Part shown: piece after piece, positions 1-19,139 of the stretch
Layout: the number at the start of each line of letters is the position of its first letter
Numbering within the stretch: position 1 is the first letter of the stretch
Origin: Alitta virens
Lineage: Eukaryota > Annelida > Polychaeta > Phyllodocida > Nereididae
DNA: 64,000 bases
Assembly: GCA_932294295.1 (NCBI GenBank)
Contig: OW028574.1
Location: 10,612,215-10,676,214, forward strand
Reading direction: 5' to 3'
The notes under the pieces: model-generated
The model's database searches: none
What the model was told of the DNA's origin: nothing
Seen by the model: the letters and a program-made list of their open reading frames with translations, nothing else
Made by a program: the position numbers and the translations under genes

Positions 1-559
1 ACATGTAGCCCTGACCGCCATCACACAGTTCACATGGTGTATTAACGACTTGACTTGACAGGACGGAATGTGGGGGGATGTTCCCGTCATTAAGGAGGCT
101 AATGTGGTGACCCGGGTCACTGACCTGGTGCGTCATAGGACAGGAATGTCAAGACCATGTGACCGTGCTCCAGCAGCATCTTGACAGACGACGGATGGAC
201 AGCAACTCAGACGGACTGTGTGGTGGGGCAGGGCAATTATAATGATGAACTTTTAACCTTTTGTGTTGAGTGCTTATTTGGGGATCCTAACACTGCCCTA
301 ATCAGCCCATCAGGTGCATAAATACAGGACGTAAAGCCCTAATCCACCCACCCACCACCCTTATATACGTGTTTCTAATAATTTGGAATCCCATTTTGTG
401 AGCTTGTAGGAGGGTTTTTGTCAGGTTTAACCCACTTTTTCTCTTATTTTTAATTGTATTTTAGTATTTTCTTGATTCATTTAAAGCTTTACATCTTTTT
501 CATATTTATTACACAATTATCAATTTAATTGTCAAGTGCCATCGTGTGTATTTTTATAT
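1..559. other. Non-coding stretch, nothing recognised
   Basis: I see no coding exon, RNA gene or known element here. The base composition is ordinary for the window. Confidence 0.4.
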
Positions 560-662
560 CAGCTTTCAAGCTAGGCGATTTGAGCATGGTGCTGCGCCAT
601 GCCTGACACCCCTTGCGCCATGCCAGACAACCCTTGCGCCATGCCAGACATCCCTTGCTAAC
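560..662. repeat. Short tandem repeat, three units of about 21 bp
   Basis: The unit contains TGCGCCATGCCAGACA and is repeated three times between about 590 and 660. The block with its left flank (AAGCTAGGCGATTTGAGCATGG) resembles a second site at about 3600-3655, so it is part of a dispersed repeat family rather than a purely local expansion. Confidence 0.6.
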
Positions 663-711
663 TATTAAAAGTACAGTGGCTGGGAGGGGACATGGGATAT
701 TTTTTTTATCT

Positions 712-764
712 CGTTCTAACAAGATATTTAGTCGTTCTAACGAGATATTAAGTCGTTCTTCTAC
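712..764. repeat. Short tandem repeat around TCGTTCTAACRAGATATT
   Basis: Two full copies and one partial copy of an AGTCGTTCTAACGAGATATT unit lie head to tail. No function can be read from it. Confidence 0.5.
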
Positions 765-770
765 AGTTTA

Positions 771-835
771 AACAGCTGCCATAGGCAGACGTAACAATGG
801 GATGATAAGGCTTGGAGTCCACACCATATTACACT
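771..835 (+). repeat. Dispersed repeat copy 1 (GGCAGAYGTAA...ATAAGGCTTGG)
   Basis: This segment matches 35401-35446 on the same strand and 40168-40212 on the opposite strand. Shared blocks include GCAGATGTAATGAT and ATAAGGCTTG followed by CACCATRTTACAC. It is probably a SINE or MITE fragment. No target duplications were identified. Confidence 0.55.
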
Positions 836-918
836 TTCAGTGTGATTACAGATAGCTTGTGACGGGCTACTCTTCTTCTTCTTTGTGCTGATATACCCCG
901 GTTCGCCGGGTAGCCCTA

Positions 919-953
919 CTCTGACTAGATTTCTGTACTGAAACTAGTCAGAG
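919..953. other. Small inverted repeat, 10-bp arms
   Basis: CTCTGACTAG at 919-928 is exactly complementary to CTAGTCAGAG at 944-953, leaving a 15-nt loop. It sits just before the AAAACGGCTACA array. Confidence 0.45.
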
Positions 954-964
954 GAGAATGCCAG

Positions 965-1182
965 TCAAAAAGGCTACATGGGAAAACAGATACAGCCCAA
1001 AACGGCTACAAAATTTCATGTCATTCCCAACACGGCTACAACCAAAACAGCTACAATGAACAGATGACCCAAACAATCAACACAGTTAAGTCAAAACGGC
1101 TACAAGCTATGTCCAAAACGGCTACAAGCCACTACAAGCCATGCCCAAAACGGCTACACTTTCATACACCAAAACGGCTACA
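965..1182 (+). repeat. Iteron-like array, eight copies of CCAAAACGGCTACA
   Basis: Copies begin at about 965, 996, 1026, 1041, 1090, 1111, 1143 and 1167. All are in the same orientation, but the spacing is irregular (15 to 49 bp) and the sequence between copies is not conserved. This distinguishes it from a simple tandem repeat, where the whole unit is copied. Most copies keep AAAACGGCTACA exactly. An open frame across it (1064-1312) is incidental. Confidence 0.75.
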
Positions 1183-3970
1183 CTTTCATTTTGTAATAAA
1201 ACAAAGTGAAGCAACAATCACAAGAAGCCACGATCGCCCATCATTGAAGGTACGACCGACGGCCCATCACTATGTCACTTTCGCTGGCCCACTGCGACTC
1301 AATTTCTGCTGAAAGACGGTGCTTGTCCGGTGCGTAGCACTGGTCTTTCTGAGAACTCACGCAGAGCATCAAGGGATAACGTAAAAAATGGATCGTTGAA
1401 TAAGCGTCACAACGCCGTTACGACGCTTGTTCAGTGCCATTTACGAAAATAGTACCTTCTGCAGTTGGTGGAATTCCACGGTAAAGTTGTTCAATTTCAT
1501 AACATTAGTAGAGTTTAAGTCAAAAGAAATCATCTTAACCAGTTTCAGTGAGTGGCTTCTTGGAAGAAATAAATAAGGCGTAGTAATCGCACTACTTTGT
1601 CTGCAGACGACGCGTGGAAGCATTTCCCTCCCCGTCTTCAGGGGAGCGGCAAATCGGTTGGGTAGTTATCAATTGGCCTGTGATGACGTCACCATTGGCT
1701 CTAATGAGGTCACAATAATGACATCACAATGGTGACGTCATAGTCAGGCCTTTCAGTCATTCATTATTTGATGAAACAATTTTTCTTTGAAAAACCTGTA
1801 TTTAATTTTTTTGCCTACACTGATAGGTTAATTTTTAGTATGTGACAGGCCATATTTTCAAAAAATATAAATAAATTATGATATCGACCCACAATGCATT
1901 TTCAACAAAACAAACATGGCAGCGGGAAAATGAGAGCAACAATCACTTGTCAGTCATGAAAATGTCATGTATGTAAATTTTGAACAAATTCTAATTCTAT
2001 CTTTTTTTTCATAAAATTGTCAGGTAAAATTTTAGAAAAAACATTACGGTCATTAGATCTAAAATAGGGGCATAACAGACTTCCCACAAATTTAGACTGA
2101 GGACAGTGAGGTCAGTGAGGAATCTGTCCAACCTCAAATCTGAGGTTGGATACTCCAACAAGGTAATTTAGGCCCGTGCACAAACAATAAATTAAAGTTA
2201 ACCATCATATTCGAACACTTTGGAGTGGATTGAGGTACATTTGGTTAGACTGGCTAACCCAAAGGAATTATTCAAGGCGCCGAATTCACGATTTTTTCGC
2301 GCCGAATTCATTTCTTTCGCCCGAATCCACAAAATTTCCCGGCGCCGGAATCAGAGGAGCTGCACGTCGTCTGTTCATTCCTACTAGGCAGAATAGACGA
2401 AATAGAACACGTGTGCCATTGCTGGCAGTGACAGCCCTGGCACTTGATTACCCGAATACCTGTCGCTGGCTACATCGTTATTTTGTTAGACTTGACAATT
2501 ACCGGAAACTTGGAAAGACCCCAAGTGCACAACCGCCATTCGACCCAGTTAACTTACTTTCCGCTAGTTGATAACGACAGGTGCGACATCTGACGGACTG
2601 TCAAAATTCGTAAACACTCGTCATCCATGTTTACATCGAGAGAACGTTGATCGTTCTGTCCTGAAATGACAGTCTGAGGTAGCCTACGACTTTCGGCATT
2701 GCTGCCAGAATCTGTGAAAAACTGCCACGAACCAACCAACACTGACGAGGTGCTTTGAAATCCAGGTTAGCTGGCGGTAAATGGGAGCAAAGTCCAGGTT
2801 TCTGTCTGATGATCTGATCAGATAAAAACTGAAAATGATCTCATATAATCTGTGGACGCTGCAGAACTCATTATAGTATAGATATATCTATATTGTATAT
2901 ACAATATCATTATATATAACATGCCATCAGTGATACATGCACTGTAAATAACAGTTTCTTCATACTCAAACACAATGTACAGTGTTTCTCATTACAGTAT
3001 CAATTTGCAATGATTGACTGTAATAGTCTAAAAGAATATATCATTTCATTCACTGAAAAGTCAATTTTACATATACTTCAATAATCACACTCTTTAAGTT
3101 TAAGCCTAAATCTACAAACTATGGCTTACCCCGCTTTGACCTTTGTATAATATGGACGATAAGACAGCCACGATAGTGATGACATATTATAAACAGATCT
3201 AACTTCTAAGCCACGCCTCCCAGACGAGTTCAATCTGGTATGCTGCTGCATTGCATTGTGAGGGATCAAGTCTAGGGAGGCTAGGCAGAGTTTGATCATT
3301 TAGGTAATGCATCATGATTTATGATTGGCGGTTGTATAAAGAATGCTTACATTCAACCACATTGGAGCATGTGGGGAATACACCATTGATCATATGGTGA
3401 TCTTACTTCAATTGTACCATGTGAATAAGACCAATTTGCATTGTAAATATTGAACTTGTTAGACAATAATTTGGAGCATTAGCGAATCCAGCATCCTTGA
3501 CTGCTTTGAAGCCTTTCTCATCTTGCCGACCTTGAGCGACTGACGCCTGTACATCTATCTCGTGGCAAAATGTTCATGTCTGTGAAGAGCAGTGTTCCAG
3601 CTAGGCCGTTTCAGCATGGCCCTTCTACATGCCAGACACCCCTTGGGCCATTCCCAATTTGTGAGCACCATGCACAAAAATAAGTGAAGCTCAAGTATGC
3701 CATGTTACCCATGTATGCATGATTTATGATCAAATTAATTGTTACATGACAAAACCACACCTTTTAGCAGCATTGTCACCCTATCTAATATAATGAAACA
3801 ACAGTTATTTTGCATTCTTACCACATCTTCCTGAGATATAGTTTCTGTCCAGTATCCACCTGATTTTTTCTGCTTGACAATGCATTGGCGACCTGTTACT
3901 TTTGATAGCAATATGTACACCATAATGAGTAGCCTACTATGATTTTCAGAACATCTGTTAATTGAACATA
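1183..3970. other. Non-coding stretch upstream of the SIRT2 gene
   Basis: It contains the CRE-like palindromic cluster at 1675-1750, an AT-rich tract near 2875-2920 and a degenerate copy of the 560-660 repeat at about 3600-3655. I recognise no coding exon. The SIRT2 promoter and any 5' UTR exon should lie towards the right end, but no TATA box or initiator is convincing. Confidence 0.45.
1675..1750. repeat. 76-bp palindromic element carrying four CRE-like octamers
   Basis: The outer arms are inverted copies: GGCCTGTGATGACGTCACC at the left and the matching GTGACGTCATAGTCAGGCC at the right. Inside are TGACGTCA at 1684, TGAGGTCA at 1705, TGACATCA at 1719 and TGACGTCA at 1733. TGACGTCA is the consensus CREB/ATF site. 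It could be a small palindromic MITE whose termini happen to be CRE-like, or a real regulatory cluster. Confidence 0.55.
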
Positions 3971-11528
<7,558 letters not shown>

Positions 11529-13904
11529 CTTATCCTATCTGCTAGACCACATTACCATAGTGTTTGCTATTAAATTTACCTCGTCGCTAAAAAGAGTTAA
11601 TGTTACAAGCAGCTTGCAGTCAGTCAGCCAATATTGCCCTGAAATCAGTGTGAGCAGCTAATGGCACAAAGCAAACTAATATTGTAGGTACTTTCATCCT
11701 TTGTTGTAAATATTTTAATTAGCCCTTGTTGTGCGATACTAATGCGGAAGGCTATAGTTGTTGTTAATCTCTCTGATATTTTTAACATGTATGTATATTA
11801 CAGACAAGTTTATTTTTTCCTCATGTTGCTACATGCAAATTGTATTTGGATTGTTCGTACAGATGTACAGTGTATCTATAGGTAATTGCCCCCTTGCACA
11901 TGCAGATTGAAGTCAAATTTTTTTTATTATTAAAAAAAGAAGTTGAGTCAAGTGATGTATTGATTAGTTTTTGGAGAGTCAACTTAAAAAAATGTTGGTG
12001 CTTATGGATGACCCTGCAACCATGCCACTGTGGTGGTGCCGCTAAGTCAGTGCCACTGAGGAGGTGCCGCTGAGGTGGTCTTAGACAAGTATAGCTTGAA
12101 CAGGACACTAGCTTTTATTTTCAGTTTCCTTCGATTCTTAAGCAAACGTGTAGAGGACTGAATCGCCTGCAGTCTATCAGTCTAGTCATCTATCTAATGC
12201 CTACAAGATGCCACCAACCATTAACAAATGAAAGGCCCCACGAATGTTACCCACTGACTGAACAAGCAATTTGTGGATATTTGTGTATGAACCTCTTCAT
12301 CTGGACTTGTGACCTACTGTAGTGAACCTTGACCTATTGGTGGTCAGAAAGTCTTATCAGCCCTAGTGGCCACAAAATGGTAAAATCATTAAGACCTAGC
12401 GCTATGCTTGATTTCCAGGAATTTTAATGTGATTTCAGGTCATTGGTTTTGTAAGATTTTCATTATATATTGAAATAAGTTGAAGGGCTTTTGTATGTAA
12501 AACAAATATATGTCCAATCTACACAGGTTGTAATTATGAAATTGTTAACATTTTTTAAATTAAACTTTAGGCCTGAATATGAACATATATAAGGCCATTG
12601 AACATAATTGACAACTCTGCTATAGGGATTTTGAGAAGTAAGTAACAATGAGAAATATCTTGGTGTGCAATATTTGACCCTGATTAGCATTTCATGTTTT
12701 TGCTTGTTAATGTGTGTTATAGCTTCTTGTCATTAGCAATTTTTCACATTTATATTTATGTTTGAAGAGATTATTCGTTAATGCATTGATTGCATATAAT
12801 ATATTGAAGCACGTTAACGAAGACAATGACAGACTTTTATGTAGAACAGTTATTTTGTGCATCACAAATTCTACAGCGACAGGCATGATTGTTGTTAGTT
12901 TTAGCGTTTACAGCATTGTAACTGATTTAACTCAATTCACAGTTACTTAACCTAGTTATAAAACATTTCTAGCGTCCGAAAGAGATGATAGTCAGCATTT
13001 TTTGCAATGTGGTTGAGATTCAAACTTTGATTACTCAATATAAAACTGAACATGTAAATATTACAGCTCATAAGATGGTCATTGTAAAGCTTTGTATAAT
13101 AATGATTGATAATAGACTCTAAAAGATGTAAGCGATGATAATATACGTGTTGATGACCCTGTATGAAATGTTAAAATTTCCTCAAATTTTTTTGTATCTG
13201 ACATTTTAGAGCAACAAACAGATCTCATTAAGATATATATATATCTAAAATAAAAATGGAAACCATTTCAATTATATCACTTAAAGATAATACACTTTGT
13301 ATATTTTATTACCGGAACATTTAAAATATAAGTAAGAATTAAGTAGGATTTCAACATGTTTGCTAAATGATACAGGGTACATGTACTCAGAACATTACAG
13401 ATTAAAATAGATGGATTTTTTTCCCCATTTTCATTTATCTCCAATTAAATAAGTAGATGCATGCATGATATTGTTCATATAAATATTTACAGTTATCTAC
13501 ATATCCTTTGTTGTATGCTTTATAATCTTTTTTTTATATTTGGTTTGTTATGATGTTTATTACTTCACTGTATCCCAGTTCTGTATAGGAAATGCACTGA
13601 ATATGTATTTAACATGGCAAATAAACTAGTCATCCTGATGTGTTAAAAGCAGACACAATTGCAGTTACTTATCATTTAGACAAACACTTCTGTAAACTTG
13701 GTATTAAACTAACAATAGTAATATTGCTTATTTCATGATCAACAATGATTTCATCAAGCCTAGCCATATAATTAATAGCTTTAAAAACTGTATACTGAAG
13801 GTTGGAAACCTCTCAAAGACATATGTAATGAGACTGATAGACATTTTGGTTGATCCTAACTGATATTATATATGCACCTGCTGAAGTCCGAATCGGCTAT
13901 ATGA

Positions 13905-13947
13905 ACGGCGGCCGTGTACGCATGTGTGTTACAAACACGGCCGCCGT
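13905..13947. other. GC-rich perfect hairpin in AT-rich DNA
   Basis: ACGGCGGCCGTGT at 13905-13917 is exactly complementary to ACACGGCCGCCGT at 13935-13947, with a 17-nt loop. CG dinucleotides stay dense to about 13990 and are rare elsewhere nearby. Confidence 0.7.
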
Positions 13948-15215
13948 GCGCGCAGGCACATTATACGCACGGCGAGTCTGAGCGCCCTCTACCTGCACTG
14001 TACTCCCCCTAGTGTTGAGACTGCAAACATTGCCGAAAAATATAAGATATTGCTTGATGTGTTATTTTATTTAGTTCAGCTTAAATCTTAAGTGCAAGTG
14101 ATAAATCAATCAACTTGACAGCAATGATAGCTATTGGTAATGGATGATTACACCAGTGGTGTAGGCCTAGGTCTCATTGCAATTAATAATGATTATAAGA
14201 AAGACCAATTAAAGAATATGTGTGAAGTAAAGTACGAAATATACTATCATTATGAATATATGTTATTATTCTATAGATATTCCAATTGGTTACATGTGAT
14301 GTACAAATCTGCTTTTTAATGGTCATAAAATTCTGTGATTTTATGTCATCCAATGATTTTAAATTATTTATCGATTTTACATCCATCACATGTACCAATT
14401 CCATATTTACATAATTATATAGATATTTTATGACAATTGAATAAAATATCTATATTGTAATTATTAAGAGTGTCAATAGGACACCCACACATTCACAATA
14501 ACAAAAAGGTTGATCATTGTTGATATTTTTTCCTGATTTTTTCTGAAAAATTATGAAAACAAATTATATTCACAAAACTATATCAATAATATTGACTAGC
14601 GCCTATTAATTAGGCTAATTACTTAACCCATTAATTACGCTCCGAGCACCAGAATCGTTAGGCTGGCGTTATGCTTATAGAGGCATGCCGATCTGAGTGC
14701 ACCACAAATTAGCCACTCGCTGTGAGTTAAATAGTCACAACCAATTCGGTTTTTACTTATTGATGTTGTTTCTAAGTTGCTTTAAAATACTATATTACTT
14801 TAGTCACAACTAAATCCACTTTATAGGGAAACATATACTTTAATATTTAGAAATGAACAATGACAATGAGATACATATTACACATAGTACATGAAGCAAT
14901 ACCACCTGAGTTTCCAACACTACATTAATCACATTGACTATAATTATTATTACAATGAACATACATACATACCTGAATAACATGAGAACAAAATCCCTTG
15001 ACTGCTTCCTTGGTATATCTAATACTAATTTCTAACTAACTACTAAGTCACAGGGACCCACACTGGTCAACCTGCTCTCCCTAATAATGACTACATCTTA
15101 ACTCCTCTCCCCCAAAATCACTTTGTGGAGTCTCTTCCCTCTATGACTCTCTCCTGACTAACTATCCCTAACTAAAACCCTAAACTAAAACCTCAGGCCT
15201 AGCCAGCAACTGGCC

Positions 15216-15307
15216 GTTGCCCTGGTAACCAAGAAAGCAGCCAAGGCCTCCATCTCAGTACCCAAATAAGTTTTCAGGGCTGTGTATCAAGCTGTTGCCA
15301 AGGTAAC
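15216..15307. promoter_or_regulatory. Pair of RFX X-box-like motifs
   Basis: GTTGCCCTGGTAAC at 15216-15229 and GTTGCCAAGGTAAC at 15294-15307 both fit the RFX consensus (GTNRCC, short spacer, RGYAAC). A degenerate half lies near 15331. RFX factors control ciliary genes in animals. No gene start is recognised next to them, so function is unproven. Confidence 0.4.
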
Positions 15308-15654
15308 CATTGCTGCTTCTGGCTCCCTCTGGCAACCACCAGTCAACTGCCCTAGTCTACACTTACATAATTACAATTAAATCTCAATAAATACTTATTA
15401 TATTACTCATGAACAGTCAAATGAACATATCCATAACATGAATTAATCCCGAAATATAGTTTTTTAGTTTACAATATATATAATTAACGCTACTTGGCAA
15501 CTCAGGTGATATTGATACAAAATGGGGATCGTAGGCATGCATCTCCTAGCATCCTACGATAATAATTTTCCATCAAATAAGATTCATATAAAAAATATTT
15601 TTCGTATATTACTAAATGCTTCAACATTCCTGTTGGGGGTTTACAGTGCTCGCA

Positions 15655-15770
15655 ATCATCCATGCGTAAGCCAAAGGGTTTATAAAATTTATAGGTTTGA
15701 AACCATGCGTTTCTATATTCGTTTTAGACAACTCATTTAGACTCCCACTAACTCTAAAACAAACATGTAT
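15655..15770 (+). repeat. Dispersed repeat, copy of 51376-51490
   Basis: It shares GTTTGAAACCATG, GTTTCTATA and ACTCCCACTAACTCTAAAAC with the reverse strand of 51376-51490. Both copies run for about 115 bp at high similarity. No coding function is visible. Confidence 0.65.
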
Positions 15771-15878
15771 GTATATTACGAAATAATATTCATCTATAAT
15801 TTCTATTAGGTCAAACTTTAGTTAGTACTTGATATTGCATTGAATAGTATTGTTAATTCAGTGTATGTTTTTTTAAAG

Positions 15879-16905
15879 AAAGTTTATACGGACAAATGAC
15901 GATAAGGAAGATGCGCCAGAAAGAGTGTTAACAGAACATGACATAGTTGTTACTAAGCAGAGAGATGGCACAAGTTGTGGAATTTTTGTTTTGATGGTAA
16001 GTAATAGCCATGCTCAATATCATTTGCTTGACACCATTTTCTAGCAGTTACCTAGCTAGGTAGGTTCCTGGAGGGTTGGGGGGTCAGGGAGGGGGGCGGG
16101 CAACCAATCCAATTATGGGACATGCTGTAACTGCTGATTCTCCTTTATCTTTATATTACCAAAATATATACAGCGTTTGTGTTCGCACAAGTGTGTTTTT
16201 TTGCAGAACAACCAACATCTGTCAGGTCATTTATATACATTCATAATATTAAATAATACATAATTACTGAAAGTCCCAGACGGGGAGCAAGATTTTTTTC
16301 TGGCCAGATTCCAATGATGAAAGATGTTAAATTAGCATGGATAGCATGGAGTAATTGCAGAATTTTAATGGGCAGTAAGACCCAGCATTTTTAGCTACAA
16401 ACACCACATTTTAATGACACTGACACTTACATGATCTTGTATGTCATCTTCGACCATACATTTAAGGCCTGAGATTTTCAGTGGGGCATTAATTGATCAT
16501 GTTGATTTTGTACATTACTGTGCCTGTACTACTACTGGACATACTTTGACTTAGTATGAGTATAAAGTCCTGATATTTTTCACCTGAGAACTTTTCTAAT
16601 TATTTTCTTTCCAGAATGCTCTTGCTATTCTTAATGAAGTTCCACCTTGTGTTTCACGACAAGTTCATGTTAGAAACTTCAAGAAGCATGTTGCATGGAT
16701 ATTTTATGACTATATGCGAAGAAATGATGAGGAGTTATGTGACATGCCATTTTGCTTAGTGGAAAGTACCAATGCACAACCCAAGAAAGACAAGTGGGTG
16801 CTTTGTGATAACTGCGATCGATGGTGTCACCAGGAATGCGTAGGCATCAAAGGAAGAATAAAAGCTCGTGAAAAGTTCACATGTCCGTTATGTTGTGACT
16901 CGTAG
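15879..16905 (+). CDS. Ulp1-type (C48) protease end joined to a PHD finger, 3' part of gene
   Basis: Two exons, 15879-15996 and 16615-16905, join in phase 0 across a GT-AG intron. The first ends in QRDGTSCGIFVLM, which carries the conserved Gln and the catalytic Cys of C48 (Ulp1/SENP) proteases. The second continues the fold and then has a Cys4-His-Cys3-type zinc finger (CDMPFCL, CDNCDRWCHQEC, CPLCC), a PHD finger. C48 enzymes cleave ubiquitin-like tags; PHD fingers bind histone tails. The upstream His and Asp residues are not visible, so the 5' exons lie elsewhere or are lost. Similar Ulp1-PHD combinations occur in transposon-derived multicopy genes, so this may be a transposon fragment rather than a host gene. 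A poly(A) signal AATAAA lies at 17327. Confidence 0.75.
16073..16100 (+). other. G-quadruplex-capable G-run cluster
   Basis: Five or more runs of at least three G are packed into 28 bases inside the intron of the Ulp1-PHD gene. They satisfy the usual G3+N1-7 pattern. Confidence 0.5.
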
Positions 16906-18399
16906 TCTTGTTTGTCTGAAGTGATATATATGTAAGTCTAACAGTAACGTTTGTGTGTCTATTCTGTAGTGGTACCTTTTTATACCCAACTGTCAGAACA
17001 TGGTTGTCAAAATAGAATTGAAGATGTACCTTAAGCGGTGCTAAGTTGTTAGTAAAATGATTTTATGGTGATGATATAATATCTATAAATGCCTGGTAAT
17101 TAATTTTTCCAGTTGCGTATGATATTTTCTCCGACTCAGGTGTGTCATTTAACAATGGAGGTAATTTGAAATTGCAATTTTTTAGCAAATTCTTATTTAT
17201 TATATAATAGTGACAAGGGTATCGAAATATAGTACACTATTTGCTCAATTTGTACAATTTCATCGCAATTGGAGTTTATTGTTTACATTTGTATTTTTAT
17301 TTGCTGCTTTTTATAGTTCATAGTTCAATAAACTGATCATACTTACATGTAATCCTGAGTTATAGTTATCATTAGGAAAGGTTAACCTTCCCATGAAATA
17401 TATGAGATACTTTGCCTTTTTGATCCCCCAATTTGAGCTAGTAAAAATGTAACTTGTATAATGTATAAATTTAGGTGGACCTGGACATTTCTCAACTCCT
17501 TGAGGAGTATATATACAGCCTGGCCGCTACCAGTGAACACAAACTAAGCGCTCAATCGTCGTCACTGCCAAAGTTTCAGTTCTTCCATTGTGCATAAAAG
17601 TCCAGCACCTTATCAACCCCCCAATTATGTTTTTTAACTTATATATTTTTTCTGGACTTGTTGGGTCCCATTGGCATTTAACAAGCCCATTGCTGGCCAG
17701 TCAGAAGTCCCTGCTCCCCACAAAGTTTATTATACCAAGTGCCCCCAACCTGCCAACCCCGGGTCCTAACCCCAATCAGGGAGGGGGGGTGCATATCTGG
17801 TGTTGTACAATGTAAACATTTTAATACAGTATGATGGCTACTAACTCATTGAGACCAGCGTCTGTGAATGTATACTCCATTCATTACTCATATTTTGTAC
17901 AAATCTATTGATCTATTAGAAAAAAGATAATAGCATAAAATTACAGGACTACCATACCAACGTTTTCATTTAATCCACGGTACGGGATACTCTATACTAT
18001 CACTGCGTCATTTAAAATAAACATCAGTATGATCAGTTCAGTTCAGTGTCATCAGACGTCCCATGCCCATAATGTGCACCTCGCATTGGTCACACACAGT
18101 GTAGCAATCACATCTGACCTTACAGCTCTTGAATAATTGTAGTATAGTTTTATACACGCAGTACATGCATAATATATAGCTTGCAGTTCTGGGTGTACTT
18201 TACATATAGTCGTACACATAGACGGCAGTGCTGAATCGAGGATATGCACTTGCAAAGACTGATCTATTCTATGCACTTGTACTATGGTAGGTATAAATTA
18301 ACTCATACAAGTACAAGTTGTGTGGATATGCAATCAGGATGAACATCCCTTAACCTTGTAAAATCACTCGGCTTTGCTGCATAATAATCACTACACTGA
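16906..18399. other. Non-coding stretch between convergent genes
   Basis: It contains AATAAA at 17327-17332, fitting the end of the Ulp1-PHD transcript, and a TATATATA at 17508-17515 followed by a moderately GC-rich stretch. That could be a core promoter, but no coding exon follows convincingly. Nothing else is recognised. Confidence 0.4.
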
Positions 18400-19139
18400 T
18401 CATCCCACAAATGCCATTAAATTAGCTAAAAGAATGAAAACTAGTAGAGTGATGATTCCGATGCCAAGGGTCCACATGCCCAGGCGTCTCGCAGCATTAG
18501 AATGAATCTCTGCCCTCTGACGGTCACCAGATTGAATAGCATTGCGGCATTCTAGGGATTTCATAATGGCGCAGATTCCAATGGGCCAGCAACAAACTAA
18601 GGTCATCATGATGTTGAAAATCAAATGATCTTGGGGAGGGTGCGGGATGGGCCCTGCAGCGACGATGATCACGTGTTGAGGATAGGCGCCTGGTTGGTTG
18701 ACCATTGGCTGTCCTTGTCCAGGGTGGGTAAAATGTACTTGTGGTGGAGCATATCCCTGCTGCTGAGCTTGGCCGTATTGTGGTTGGCCAGCAGGAGCTT
18801 GGCCATATTGGGGCTGGTGCTGGCAATAAACTGCTGGCTGGGATTGTACTTGCTGTGGCGGATATCCATAGGCCTGTCCTTGCATTGGATAACCTGTAGT
18901 ATAAGAAAATAGTTTATCAACCTCTTACAACTGGGGTCATTCAATGCTGAGTCTCATTTGTAAAGAAAGCTCAATTTCATGTGGTTAAATTCCCCATCAT
19001 TGTAACCATCACCATGATCACAGATCTGCGTTTGCCATGAATTCACAAGCTTTCACATACCATAAGCTCCACAGTAGGGTGGGGGTGGTTCCTGGTACTG
19101 ATCTGTCAGTCCTTTTACTTCGTCTTCTTTAGATTCCAT
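18400..19139 (-). CDS. CD225/dispanin family membrane protein, copy A (190 aa)
   Basis: Coding exon 1 is 19061-19139 and exon 2 is 18400-18893; the GT-AG intron joins in phase 1. The start gives MESKEDEVKG. A PPPPY motif (WW-ligand type) follows, then a long Gln/Pro/Tyr-rich stretch to about residue 115. The CD225 domain comes next: an in-membrane helix with CCWPIGICAIMKSLECRNAI, the AEIHSNAARRLGMW loop, and a C-terminal transmembrane helix ending at the stop. The CC pair is the usual palmitoylation position. Dispanins include the vertebrate IFITM and PRRT proteins and act at plasma or endosomal membranes. No interferon link can be inferred here. A second, related gene lies 0.9 kb upstream on the same strand. 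Confidence 0.85.

Larger units (their letters stand above)
11529..15878. other. Non-coding stretch after SIRT2
   Basis: The first part should be the SIRT2 3' UTR; an AATAAA near 13620 is one possible poly(A) signal, but several weaker ones exist. The rest holds the GC-rich hairpin at 13905-13947, the X-box pair at 15216-15307 and a dispersed repeat at 15655-15770. No exon is recognised. Confidence 0.4.

Noticed and set aside
2230..2571. 113-aa ORF on +
   Set aside because: No recognisable motif, no splice or promoter context, and a composition like random sequence.
18524..18944. Alternative ORFs overlapping CD225 copy A
   Set aside because: They are shadows in other frames; only the spliced reverse-strand frame carries the CD225 domain.
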